49,117 nt of DNA from Chloroflexota bacterium (GCA_012026785.1 VEOW01000120.1:1-49117); one strand, 5' to 3'; shown: positions 26,438-34,216, counted from the stretch's first letter. Program-made: numbers and translations. Notes: generated by a model not told the origin, from the letters alone.

Positions 26438-26811
26438 TCGCGCTGTTGGACGCGCACGCGCTCATCTGGGCCTTGACGGACGACCGTCGCCTGGCCAAGG
26501 ACGCCCGGGCGGCCATCAAGGACCGCGCCATTGACGTTCTCGTCTCGGCGGCCACGGCCTGGGAGCTGTCGATCAAGCAGGCCAGCGGCAAGCTGAAGCT
26601 CGATGGGTCCCTGCTCGAGGACGTCGAGGCAGCCGGCTTCTCGTGGCTCCCGATCACGCCTGGCGACGCGGTCTCGGCCGCGGCCCTCCCGCCACATCAC
26701 CGCGATCCGTTCGATCGAATGCTCGTCGCCCAGGCCAAGCGCCTGGACGCGATCCTCATCACGCGCGATCGAGATCTGGCGGCCTACGGGGTCGAGCTCC
26801 TGCTCGCCTGA
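26434..26811 (+). CDS. PIN-domain toxin (VapC type)
   Basis: A 125-aa PIN ribonuclease. The acidic active-site residues are in LLDAHALIWAL (Asp), ATAWELSIK (Glu), DPFDRMLVAQA (Asp) and ITRDRDLAAYG (Asp), so the site is complete. VapC toxins usually cleave tRNA anticodon loops or the sarcin-ricin loop. It starts with GTG overlapping the antitoxin stop by 4 nt and is neutralised by the Phd protein upstream. Confidence 0.92.
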   Translation: MIALLDAHALIWALTDDRRLAKDARAAIKDRAIDVLVSAATAWELSIKQASGKLKLDGSLLEDVEAAGFSWLPITPGDAVSAAALPPHHRDPFDRMLVAQAKRLDAILITRDRDLAAYGVELLLA

Positions 26812-26892
26812 GTCGGCGACAGGGGAGTCGCCAAGAACCGATCGGTCTCGAGGTCCGCGTCGCCGTCGTAGTTCGGCCGCTCCTCGGACCAA

Positions 26893-26909
26893 TGTTGTAG
26901 TATGCAACA
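26893..26909 (+). promoter_or_regulatory. Palindromic operator with leaderless -10, HTH-PIN module
   Basis: TGTTGTAGTATGCAACA has inverted arms TGTTG/CAACA enclosing the -10 TAGTAT (26898-26903). The ATG at 26910 follows the -10 by six bases. The HTH protein it precedes probably binds here. Confidence 0.6.
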
Positions 26910-27161
26910 ATGATCACCGTTCCTGAGGCTGCCCGTCGCGCCCGACGCAACCCCGAGACGATTCGTCGCTGGATCCGGGAGGGGAAGTTGCGCTCCACCA
27001 AGGTCGGCACCCAGCACACGATCGAGGAGCGCGACCTCGAGGCCATCCTCGATGCCGACGACGAGATGCTGCCGCTGCCGCCGGAGTGGCGGACGACCTC
27101 GTGGGGTGCCCCGATGCCGAACGTCGTCAGGCTGGTGCGCCGCTCGAGAGAGGCGCACTGA
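26910..27161 (+). CDS. Excisionase-type HTH antitoxin
   Basis: An 83-aa protein: MITVPEAARRARRNPETIRRW, then IREGKLRSTKVGTQHTIEERDL, is a MerR/excisionase-like winged HTH. The C-terminal part (DDEMLPLPPEWRTTSWGAPMPNVV) is the probable toxin-binding tail. A PIN toxin begins 3 nt after its stop, and a palindromic operator lies directly upstream. This type pairs with PIN toxins in many genomes. Confidence 0.88.
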   Translation: MITVPEAARRARRNPETIRRWIREGKLRSTKVGTQHTIEERDLEAILDADDEMLPLPPEWRTTSWGAPMPNVVRLVRRSREAH

Positions 27162-27164
27162 AGC

Positions 27165-27602
27165 GTGCGCCTCGTCGTGGATGCGAGCGTGATCGTCGCG
27201 ATCTGCTACGCGGGCGGCGAACTCGGCCGTCTCCGAGGTCACGAGCTGCATGCCCCCGCACTCCTGCCGGCGGAAGTGACCTCGTCGATCCGCGAAGCGG
27301 TCTATCGGGGCGAAGTCCCACTGGCCCAGGCCGCCGGCGCCCTCGAGCGCCTGGCCGGCCTGTTGCTGACATACGACACCCCGGGAGCGCACGCCCTCGA
27401 TGCGTTCACGCTCGCCGAGCAGCTGGGCTGGGCCAAGACGTATGACGCGGAGTACGTCGTCCTCGCGCGAGCCCTGGACGCCCCGCTCGTGACGCTCGAC
27501 GGGCGTCTGCAGCGCGGTGCCGCGGGCGTGGCCCGAGTCATCGGGCCCGCCGCCACCGAAGCCGAGCCCCCGGTTGCCGCTGTCCTCGAGCGGCGTCGAT
27601 GA
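27165..27602 (+). CDS. PIN-domain toxin
   Basis: A 145-aa PIN ribonuclease starting MRLVVDASVIVAICY. Active-site acids are in VVDASVIV, LLPAEVTSSI, TYDAEYVVLARALD and VTLDGRLQRG, all present. The last 15 residues (TEAEPPVAAVLERRR) are an ordinary tail. It pairs with the HTH antitoxin 3 nt upstream. RNA cleavage is inferred from the fold. Confidence 0.9.
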   Translation: MRLVVDASVIVAICYAGGELGRLRGHELHAPALLPAEVTSSIREAVYRGEVPLAQAAGALERLAGLLLTYDTPGAHALDAFTLAEQLGWAKTYDAEYVVLARALDAPLVTLDGRLQRGAAGVARVIGPAATEAEPPVAAVLERRR

Positions 27603-27775
27603 TCTCGCGTCGCGGACGGACGAGCTGTTGGAGGGTTACGGCGAGCGCTGATCGTCCTCGATCTCGGCTGCCGCGCCGAGCGCCTCGTCCTTGCGGCTGC
27701 CGCCAGCCGACGCTTGCCGAGCTGCGCACGTGATATGCTGTGGTGCACGATGACAACAGTGGGGGCACGGCGACG

Positions 27776-28036
27776 ATGAGCAGGACCAACCTGACCATAC
27801 AGCTCGAGAGCGACGTGATCCGTCGCGCCAAGGTCGTGGCCGCCAAACGCGGAACTTCGGTGAGCGCGCTCGTCGCGCAGGAACTCACCGAGCTCGCGGA
27901 CGAGGACGAGCGCTACGAGGATGCCCGGCGGAGGGCAATGCAGCTGATGGAGCACGCGACGCCCCACGGTGGCCGGACGTGGAGCCGTGACGAGCTGTAT
28001 GCCGAGCGCCTGGATCGGCATGGCAGCCGGCGATAG
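27776..28036 (+). CDS. Ribbon-helix-helix antitoxin
   Basis: An 86-aa protein: MSRTNLTIQLESDVIRRAKVV, then AAKRGTSVSALVAQELTELA, is an RHH domain; the basic and acidic C-terminal part (EDARRRAMQLMEHATPHGGRTWSRDELYAERL) is typical of antitoxins paired with PIN proteins. The track starts at GTG 27740; I prefer ATG 27776, where the family-like sequence begins. A TATGCT at 27734 may be the -10. It overlaps the toxin start by 17 nt. Confidence 0.85.
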   Translation: MSRTNLTIQLESDVIRRAKVVAAKRGTSVSALVAQELTELADEDERYEDARRRAMQLMEHATPHGGRTWSRDELYAERLDRHGSRR

Positions 28037-28535
28037 GACCTTCATCGACACCAACATCCTGCTGTACGCGCACGATGCGTCAGCGGCAGCCAAGCAGCCC
28101 GTTGCCCGTGCGGTCCTGGATCGCCTCTGGGCCGAGCGCGCCGGGACGCTCAGCACCCAGGTCCTCCAGGAGTTCTACTACGTGGCCACCCGAAAGCTGA
28201 GTCCGCCGGTCAGCCGAACAGAGGCGCGCCAGGTGATCGACACGTACTCGGCGTGGCCGACCGTGATACTGGATCCGGCGCTCATCCTGGCGGCCACACG
28301 CCTTGAGGAAGAGGAGCAGCTATCGTTCTGGGACGCCCTCATCGTCGAGGCGGCCCGGCTGTCAGGCGCGACGCGCCTACTGACCGAGGACATGCAGCAC
28401 GGGCGGGTCCTCGGTGGGGTTCAGATCGTGAACCCGTTCGCGCCCGAACCGCAGGCCGAGTCCGGCGCTGCTGCAGCTGGCGACGCCGGACGAGGCTCAG
28501 GACCCCGGGCGCGTTGTGCGCCCGAGGACGCATGA
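28020..28535 (+). CDS. PIN-domain toxin with C-terminal extension
   Basis: PIN ribonuclease beginning MAAGDRTFIDTNILLYAHD. Acids of the active site are in FIDTNILLY, VLQEFYYVAT, SFWDALIVEA and LLTEDMQHG. The normal family end is near VQIVNPF (about residue 140). Here a low-complexity tail of about 30 residues rich in Ala, Gly and Pro follows, perhaps from loss of the ancestral stop. The start at ATG 28020 overlaps the antitoxin by 17 nt; the longer track start at 27969 would overlap much more. It closes the four-module toxin-antitoxin run. Confidence 0.88.
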   Translation: MAAGDRTFIDTNILLYAHDASAAAKQPVARAVLDRLWAERAGTLSTQVLQEFYYVATRKLSPPVSRTEARQVIDTYSAWPTVILDPALILAATRLEEEEQLSFWDALIVEAARLSGATRLLTEDMQHGRVLGGVQIVNPFAPEPQAESGAAAAGDAGRGSGPRARCAPEDA

Positions 28536-28590
28536 CCCCAACGGCACGGGTCGGCTTCCGTGCGAATTGAGGTACTTCCGATAATGGTAG

Positions 28591-29691
28591 TTATGTCCGC
28601 GCTGCGCGCAGTCGGTACGTTGCCGCTTCGATTCGAATGAACAGGCGCTTGAGCCAACCCGGAACTCTCCTCAAGAGGTCGACATTGCTTCGTAGCCGTT
28701 CGATGAGGGCGAGGACGGTAACTGCGAGGCCGATTGACAGCGTGGGAAGTACGAATGTAGGAAGTGATAAGCCGCTTCCGACGGCCGCGACGACGATGCC
28801 TGCCGTGACCAACGATGTCGCGATAGGCGCGAACCAACCGGGCCATCGCGGCTCAAGCCCGAATGCCAGAAATCCACGGAATGGCCTGGTTCCGTCGGGA
28901 GCGATTGCTTCGTCACGCCAGTGGTATATGAGCATCTTATCCGTTCGGCGAAGGTCAACGGCCCGGTCGAGGTAGGGCTCCCAGGTTGCACCCTCGAAGA
29001 GCCGTACGTAGCGAAGTGGTGGACTCGCTTGCGTATTCTCTAGCCACGACGGCAGGATTACCAAGGCGTTCAGCTTCGATATGGAGGCCGTACGCCGTTC
29101 GAGGTCTCGGAAAAGGGCGTCCTGTCCTGTGTAGCCGATTGCATCACGCGGTTCATTCACTCGCAGATCGATTAGTGCTGAGCGCCTTGAGCGTCCCCAG
29201 ACCCAAGTCCGGTCTCCCCGGCCGGGCCGAAAACGAATTCGGACGTACCCGGTCGTATTAGCCTGCAGCCGACTAGAAAGCCGGCACGTCCAGAGGGACA
29301 TCCGTGCTCGAGATAGCTCCTTGGCATCGGCTGCTTCCTTCTCGAATGCCTTGACGGCCGCAACAGGAAGCGTGGACCCATCGGCTAAGCGTAGCGTCGT
29401 TCCAACAGCGGTCACGGGCTCACCAAAGATCAACGAGCCGACGCGTTCGTTGGTAATTCGGGCGCTGATGTCCTCTGCGCTCGGCACGGCCGCGACGTCG
29501 CTCGTTTCCACATCGAATGGCAGAAGGACTTGGAACTTCGATATGGGGTGCGACTGTGCGACGAATTTGATGCCGACATCGAAATACAGTACGCGACGCA
29601 TGAACCCGCTCAGCGACCACAGATTCAGATGGCAGTTCTCAACAATGAAGTCGTCATCCTCGTCGCCATGGAGAACAGCAAATGAGCCCAT
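28591..29691 (-). CDS. Two-TM membrane protein of the GNAT-PIN-ASCH operon
   Basis: A 366-aa protein (376 aa from the track start 29721) that I do not recognise. About 280 soluble, mostly beta-rich residues (FAVLHGDEDDDFIVENCHLN, KFQVLLPFDVE, VGTTLRLADGSTLPV, YVRIRFRPGRGDRTWVWG) precede two adjacent membrane helices near the C-terminus (about WFAPIATSLVTAGIVVAAVG and FVLPTLSIGLAVTVLALIE), then a basic amphipathic tail. It is the last gene of the operon; ATG 29691 lies 4 nt after the ASCH stop. GC content and codon use are lower than in the flanks. A soluble sensor joined to a 2TM segment recalls membrane effectors of defence systems, but that is only an analogy. Confidence 0.75.
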   Translation of the reverse strand: MGSFAVLHGDEDDDFIVENCHLNLWSLSGFMRRVLYFDVGIKFVAQSHPISKFQVLLPFDVETSDVAAVPSAEDISARITNERVGSLIFGEPVTAVGTTLRLADGSTLPVAAVKAFEKEAADAKELSRARMSLWTCRLSSRLQANTTGYVRIRFRPGRGDRTWVWGRSRRSALIDLRVNEPRDAIGYTGQDALFRDLERRTASISKLNALVILPSWLENTQASPPLRYVRLFEGATWEPYLDRAVDLRRTDKMLIYHWRDEAIAPDGTRPFRGFLAFGLEPRWPGWFAPIATSLVTAGIVVAAVGSGLSLPTFVLPTLSIGLAVTVLALIERLRSNVDLLRRVPGWLKRLFIRIEAATYRLRAART

Positions 29692-29695
29692 AAAT

Positions 29696-30085
29696 TCAAC
29701 CCGCGTCGTACACGCGTGCATACGACACAGGTGGCCTCGCTAGCCCGTATGCTTGCACGGACTCAGCGTGCTGCCACCGGATCGGATTCATGGCCTCAAT
29801 CGCACTGGCTGTCGAAGCGCCCTCGAGGTAAGCCGCTTCCAAGTGATCAAGCGGCACACCTGCAATAACGTCTATCACTGCAGCCGCGGCGACACGCACC
29901 TCGCCGACCTTGAACTCCCCAGTAACAGCCGAGACTGGCGCGCTCTCATAGACCAAGACACGGTCGCCCGTGGCGAGGTTGACTCGACGCCGTCGATACT
30001 CATAGCGCTTGTCCCCGGCGTACAGGGCCCTCGCGAACCCTGGGTGTATCGAAAGTAGCCATGTCCGCTTGATCTCGCCACTCAT
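29696..30085 (-). CDS. ASCH-domain protein
   Basis: A 129-aa protein of the ASCH/PUA-like superfamily. The core WLLSIHPGFARALYAGDKRYEYRR contains the GxKxxExR-type signature, followed by LATGDRVLVYESAPVSAVTGEFKVGEV, the usual strand pattern. ASCH domains are predicted or shown to bind RNA or modified nucleosides. The start at ATG 30085 (MSGEIKRT) is the last plausible one before the core, so the gene overlaps the preceding GNAT gene by 86 nt. It forms an operon with two GNAT proteins, one of which carries PIN and PUA-like domains. Confidence 0.83.
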   Translation of the reverse strand: MSGEIKRTWLLSIHPGFARALYAGDKRYEYRRRRVNLATGDRVLVYESAPVSAVTGEFKVGEVRVAAAAVIDVIAGVPLDHLEAAYLEGASTASAIEAMNPIRWQHAESVQAYGLARPPVSYARVYDAG

Positions 30086-30548
30086 AGACGTCCTCGTGCT
30101 CTCCCATCCCATATTTGTGGATTGCCGTGCCGATATGCTTGAAGCCGTAGCTAGTCGCCAGGCTGACGATGCCGCCCTTACGTCCGCGCCGGTGTGTCAT
30201 GTAGCCCTGAGCCACTCCCCTGCTTCGCCAGTCACGGATGATCCAAGTGAGGAGTGCGGTCCCAATCCCTCGATTCCTGTACTCGGGTGAGACGTAGAGA
30301 GTTGCGAGCTTCTCACGGTCCGCTTTCGGCTTGTAAATGGCCGCTCCAACGATGTGTCCCTCTGCATCGACTGCGACAACAGTGCGCGCCTTGGGTTGGT
30401 CGCCCACGCCGAGTGTGCGCTTCAACCAAGCGTCGAATCCTGGGTACAGCACCGCGAAACCCTCAAGCAGTGCACTCGTCCCAGCCCAATCCGCTGGCTG
30501 CCACGAACGCAGCACTACGGGCATGCCGGTAGCGTCAGAAACGATCAT
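30000..30548 (-). CDS. GNAT-family N-acetyltransferase
   Basis: A 182-aa acetyltransferase. The acetyl-CoA-binding motif A is TLYVSPEYRNRGIGTALL (about residues 83-100), with the preceding strand HIVGAAIYKPKAD. The last 30 residues are polar and overlap the ASCH gene. Its ATG overlaps the stop of the 705-aa gene by 4 nt (30545-30548). GNAT enzymes acetylate small molecules, proteins or, in TacT-type toxins, aminoacyl-tRNA; the substrate here is open, but the RNA-binding and RNase-like neighbours make an RNA-related substrate worth testing. Confidence 0.88.
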   Translation of the reverse strand: MIVSDATGMPVVLRSWQPADWAGTSALLEGFAVLYPGFDAWLKRTLGVGDQPKARTVVAVDAEGHIVGAAIYKPKADREKLATLYVSPEYRNRGIGTALLTWIIRDWRSRGVAQGYMTHRRGRKGGIVSLATSYGFKHIGTAIHKYGMGEHEDVYEWRDQADMATFDTPRVREGPVRRGQAL

Positions 30549-32662
30549 TGGATTCGTCCTCGGCCACGTAAGTAGAGATCGGTGAACGTCGCGTCCGAGA
30601 TCTCACGGGGAGCTTGTGGCGCCCGCTTTACGATGCGCCGAACCAGAGTCGCCGGTACCGTCGAGGCGAATACCTCGGTTCCAACGAACCTGAGAGCCTG
30701 CGCCAGCCCAGCGCGCGCGGTTCCCGCGACCTGCTCCAGTCTCCACACACCTAGGTGACGATATCGATCGAAGAGCTCCTCGGGCGTTCCGACATGGATT
30801 TCCTCCAGCTGTGAGGCTGCGACAATACCCGGAGCCTCGATGGCCGCGGGACCAGTTCCGCTCATATACCAAAGAATTCGGGCAGGAGCGACGAGACGGA
30901 TGCCCACTGGGCTCCGATAGTAGACATGTTCGCGACTCAGGCCTAACCCTTCAGGCCTTCGGAACAACCCCGCCGGTCGTCCAAGCAACTCCACCGAGAA
31001 TTCCTGTCGAATGGGGATTAGGTAGTTCTTGATGCCTGTGCCAACCACCTTGGCCGGCCACCAATAGCGCTCCCATTCGGCGGCAGCCATGATCGTGAGC
31101 GTTGCGACCTGCGATGGTGCCACTGCGCGGCATTGTCGGGACGCCTCGACCGCCGCTGCCCCGATAGTCAAAGGCTGGCCGACCGCATCAATGACGAGAC
31201 CTACCAGGTGCGTCCCGTCGCGCGAATACCCATCCTCAAAGGCAGCTGATTGAATGTGGCGCGATGGGTATTGGTCCTCAATCCGAATGCATGCCGCGCC
31301 CGTGGCCAGCGCCGCTAGGCGCAGGGTCCTCATCAATTGGCGCGCCAGCGTCGGTGCAAGGGCAGTCTCGGCGACCCGGGCGAGGCCAACAAGCAAGCAA
31401 CCGCCTTCGGGCTTGTGGACGAGGCACGCCTGAATCGCACCGGCCGCGTCTCGTATAGCCACCCGATCGTATCCTTCGACAGTAAGGCGTCGGACCGATG
31501 AGAGGAACTGCGAGCGTCGTTCGCCCAAGCGGCCGTCGAAGAGGTCGCCGAGAATGTCTGCCTCGCCGCCGGCGAGCAGGTGCAACTCAAACGCGGTCGC
31601 CTCCAGCGAGGCCGGGCGATATGCCTCTATCCGCTCGAGTTCATCGAGTCGAACCAAGGTTTCCGCGGGCCTTAGGATCCTGAGCTGATGCTTCAAGGCG
31701 GCGTCCGCAAGGCAGTCGATAACTTCCTGATCCCGCGTTATGAAGACTTGAAGTCCAGCAGCGATGGCCTCGGCGACATAGCGAATGTCATGCTGTCCTC
31801 GCGGAGAGACAGCGAACGCGGGGTTTCTCTCAACTGCGATCTCTGAGAGTTCGGCGACCAGGATGGCAACGAGTTCGCGGTTGGGTCTGTACTCCGGCAG
31901 TCCGAGTGCGAAGAGGTTGGCGTCCCTGCGAATGTGGTCGGGTGTTCTGTCGATCTCGATATCCAGCTCTGGGGTGCGGACCAGATCGAGTTGATCGACC
32001 AGGTCGTCGTTAAGGAGCGCCTTAGATTCGGCTGCGTCTCGCCGATTGGCCTCTACTAGGTCTCGAATGATGTTCATGTCGACCGATGCACGCACCTCGA
32101 CAGGGCCCCGTCCTGAAAACAACGTTGGTTGACCATGGTCCCGCCACCAACTAACGAGAGTCGTGGCCTGTTGCCCTCGGCCACCCCGCTCTCCGCGCCG
32201 CTCGAATCCAAGGCTTGACCACATCCGTCCAAGTCCGTAGTCCAGTCGACACCACACACCAATACCTGCGCTAGTGGCGTGTAGTCTGGACAGATGCTCG
32301 ATCAGGAGCCGGGCGATCCCGCGATTACGAACGGATGGCGCCGTGACAAGTTGTGTCAACCTGATCGCATTCCCGCTAGATCGAAACAGCGCAAAGCCGC
32401 TCACCTGGCCATCTCGGTCACGTGCAAGCAACAGCCAACGGCGACGCGCGGCTTCGAAGTAGACGGCCCGGGGAAGGAGACCAACGGTGGCACGTGCAAG
32501 GTCACCAAGCGCCACAGCTTGATCGATCGCCGCTCGGTCCCCTGGATCCGCCACCACCAACTCGATGCCGAGATCATTCGGTGCACCCCTCGACTCAGGT
32601 ACGTCGCCAGTCGCGACGTTCGTGTCCCTTGTCGGTGCGAGTCGTGACGGGTTGGTTGTCAT
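30545..32662 (-). CDS. GNAT-PIN-(GNAT-like)-PUA/ASCH-like fusion protein (705 aa)
   Basis: First gene of the operon. Residues about 35-170 are a GNAT domain with motif A LVTAPSVRNRGIARLLIEHL. Residues about 190-335 are a PIN nuclease: SVDMNIIRDLVE (D195), TPELDIEID, GQHDIRYVAEAIAAGL (D292) and VFITRDQEVID (D311) supply a complete acidic site. Residues about 390-500 look like a degenerate second GNAT. Residues about 530-675 (WWPAKVVGTGIKNYLIPIR, LSREHVYYRSP, PARILWYMSG, LGVWRLEQV) resemble a PUA/EVE/ASCH-like module. A nuclease, an acetyltransferase and an RNA-recognition-like domain in one chain suggest RNA targeting. Domain edges are approximate and the last module is the least certain. Confidence 0.82.
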   Translation of the reverse strand: MTTNPSRLAPTRDTNVATGDVPESRGAPNDLGIELVVADPGDRAAIDQAVALGDLARATVGLLPRAVYFEAARRRWLLLARDRDGQVSGFALFRSSGNAIRLTQLVTAPSVRNRGIARLLIEHLSRLHATSAGIGVWCRLDYGLGRMWSSLGFERRGERGGRGQQATTLVSWWRDHGQPTLFSGRGPVEVRASVDMNIIRDLVEANRRDAAESKALLNDDLVDQLDLVRTPELDIEIDRTPDHIRRDANLFALGLPEYRPNRELVAILVAELSEIAVERNPAFAVSPRGQHDIRYVAEAIAAGLQVFITRDQEVIDCLADAALKHQLRILRPAETLVRLDELERIEAYRPASLEATAFELHLLAGGEADILGDLFDGRLGERRSQFLSSVRRLTVEGYDRVAIRDAAGAIQACLVHKPEGGCLLVGLARVAETALAPTLARQLMRTLRLAALATGAACIRIEDQYPSRHIQSAAFEDGYSRDGTHLVGLVIDAVGQPLTIGAAAVEASRQCRAVAPSQVATLTIMAAAEWERYWWPAKVVGTGIKNYLIPIRQEFSVELLGRPAGLFRRPEGLGLSREHVYYRSPVGIRLVAPARILWYMSGTGPAAIEAPGIVAASQLEEIHVGTPEELFDRYRHLGVWRLEQVAGTARAGLAQALRFVGTEVFASTVPATLVRRIVKRAPQAPREISDATFTDLYLRGRGRIQ

Positions 32663-32786
32663 TTCGATTCAGCGCAGATGGGCGCGCTGTCCCAGTCTTC
32701 ACCCGTAGGATCCAGCCCAGCGCGATGCTGCCAACCGCAACTGGATGCGCCGCCGGCGTGGGGCGTCTCCGTGCGCCGCCGCGCCC

Positions 32787-33378
32787 TCACGGCGCGATCA
32801 CCTTGAGCACCTCGTCGCCATAGTGGTTGATCACCTTGATGGTGATCCTGCCCGAGCGGGGGCGCGGGAAGGGGCGGGAGACGGTCGAGTTGATGGTCGC
32901 CCAAGCGTCGTCGGAGATGTCGGCGCGCAGGGGCGCGGCGGAGCTTGTCGTAGGGGTCATCGGAGCCGGTGAAGTAGGCGTGGCGGACGAAGAAGGCGTC
33001 GCCGTCGTAGTCGGTGTCGAGGAACCAGGCGGCGATGTCGTCGGTCGAGGAGGAGCGGACCTGGCCCGTGGTCGGGTCGTAGACGTCGAGGCCGCGGATC
33101 TCGACCTGGAGGTGCGGATCGGAGGCCGAGCCATTCGAGGGGACCTCTCGGACCTCGATGTCGGGCTCGCCGAAGACCATGAACAGGTTGCCGGTGCCGG
33201 TCTTCTTGAGCAGCTCGTCGCCCATCGCCAGGTCGGGGTTCATCCGGGCACGCACGATCGTCAGGCGCCCGAGGCTCGAGGCCTCCTCCACCACCAGGGG
33301 GTCGAACGCGAAGCCGCACACGACGAGCAGGTCGGCGATCTTGACGGCCTCCTTGGCGGCGTCGCGGACGAGCTCGGT
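32787..33378 (-). pseudogene. C-terminal remnant of a type III-like Mod methyltransferase, frameshifted
   Basis: Homologous to the last 200 residues of the intact Mod at 36555-39197: LVRDAAKEAVKIADLLVVCG, LLKKTGTGNLFMVFGEPDI and DTDYDGDAFFVRHAYFTG are shared almost exactly. After DPYDKLRR the frame shifts (near 32935), and the proper C-terminus LRADISDDAWATINSTVSRP...EVLKVIAP continues in another frame to the stop at 32787. The N-terminal 680 residues, including both catalytic motifs, are absent. The two copies differ at many positions, so this is an older or separately acquired relative rather than a fresh duplicate. Confidence 0.88.
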
Positions 33379-33587
33379 CAACTCGGCAGGTCCAGGTTCT
33401 TGGCCGGCTTGCGCTCGAGTCGGGCGACGAGCATGTCGGGTCGACCAGCCTGACGAACGACTTCAAGACGCAGGTTCATCTCGGACCTGCCGCCATATCG
33501 GGCGACGACGCGCTGATAATCCGCTTCCGTGAACTCGACACGACCGCCGGCGCGGTCGAGCAGGATCGTGAGCGTGCTGTAGGCCAT
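33378..33587 (-). CDS. Small hypothetical protein at the Mod-remnant junction
   Basis: A 69-aa ORF, MAYSTLTILLDRAGGRVEFTE onward, ending RLERKPAKNLDLPS. It has regular amino-acid composition, one predicted strand-helix-strand pattern and no membrane segment. Its stop is exactly at the point where homology of the Mod remnant begins. It could be a genuine small gene or the N-terminal stump of something cut by the rearrangement. The longer track start (33638) adds low-complexity residues and is not used. Confidence 0.45.
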   Translation of the reverse strand: MAYSTLTILLDRAGGRVEFTEADYQRVVARYGGRSEMNLRLEVVRQAGRPDMLVARLERKPAKNLDLPS

Positions 33588-33888
33588 CGCCGTGCGATGG
33601 CGCTGGGTCCGAGCGGCATCGCCGGCGCCGTCAGCCACGCGCGGCTCTCGCCGACGTCAGAAGGGACTCGTCGCGGGAGACCGCTCGTGCGTGCGCGGTT
33701 TCGCACCGCTCGTCCGGAGTCTCGAGCAGCGCGAGACTCCCGTGCCGCCAGCCTGGCTCGAACACTTCCCTCCCCCGCCTCGCAGTACGACCTGGGGGGC
33801 CGTGCCCGACTATACGGCCAGACCCTGGGGCCTCGTCTATGGAGGAAAACCCTCCCCGGCATCGAGTCGCGCGCCGGAGCTCGCGGGT
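33588..33888. other. Intergenic, no gene supported
   Basis: About 300 nt between the small ORF and the HTH gene. I looked on the minus strand for a toxin partner of the HigA-like protein and found no frame with toxin-like sequence; the 250-aa track ORF here is a shadow. A TATAGT near 33811 is the only promoter-like word. Confidence 0.5.
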
Positions 33889-34173
33889 TCAGTCGCTGAC
33901 GAGCTCGAGCCTGACCCGACGATGCGACACGGCGGCGGCGTAGCGGTCGAGCGTCGAGTACCGGATGTCGCCCTTGGCCGACTCGATCTCCGCGACGACT
34001 GACTGGCCGACGCGCATGGCCTTGGCGACGGCGGCCTGCGTCAGCCCGTTGGCCTTCCGCTCCGCCACCAGCCGCTGGATGAGCCGCTGGCGCCGAATTT
34101 CGGCCTCCAGGAGTTCGGCGTATTCGGGGTTGGCTTCGATCCGGTGCTGGATCGACAGATCCAGGTCGTCCAT
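33889..34173 (-). CDS. XRE-family HTH regulator, HigA-like, without visible toxin
   Basis: A 94-aa protein. The HTH (about residues 40-85) is LTQAAVAKAMRVGQSVVAEI and ESAKGDIRYSTLDRYAAAV, typical of HigA/Xre antitoxins; the N-terminal helix (DLDLSIQHRIEANPEYAELLEAE) is the usual toxin-contact segment. GGAGG lies before the ATG. A perfect 20-bp palindrome is centred 34 nt upstream of the start codon. No HigB/RelE-type ORF is seen on either side, so it may be an orphan antitoxin left after decay. Confidence 0.85.
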   Translation of the reverse strand: MDDLDLSIQHRIEANPEYAELLEAEIRRQRLIQRLVAERKANGLTQAAVAKAMRVGQSVVAEIESAKGDIRYSTLDRYAAAVSHRRVRLELVSD

Positions 34174-34196
34174 GTGCGCCTCCGTCGTCGGTCACC

Positions 34197-34216
34197 ATAT
34201 CGGTCATGACCGATAT
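34197..34216. promoter_or_regulatory. Perfect palindromic operator
   Basis: ATATCGGTCATGACCGATAT is its own reverse complement over 20 bp. It lies 23-43 nt upstream of the HigA-like start codon and is the obvious autoregulatory site. Confidence 0.75.

Noticed and set aside
26218-26910. 230-aa minus-strand ORF
   Set aside because: Antisense to the Phd-PIN module, which has clear domains, promoter and coupling.
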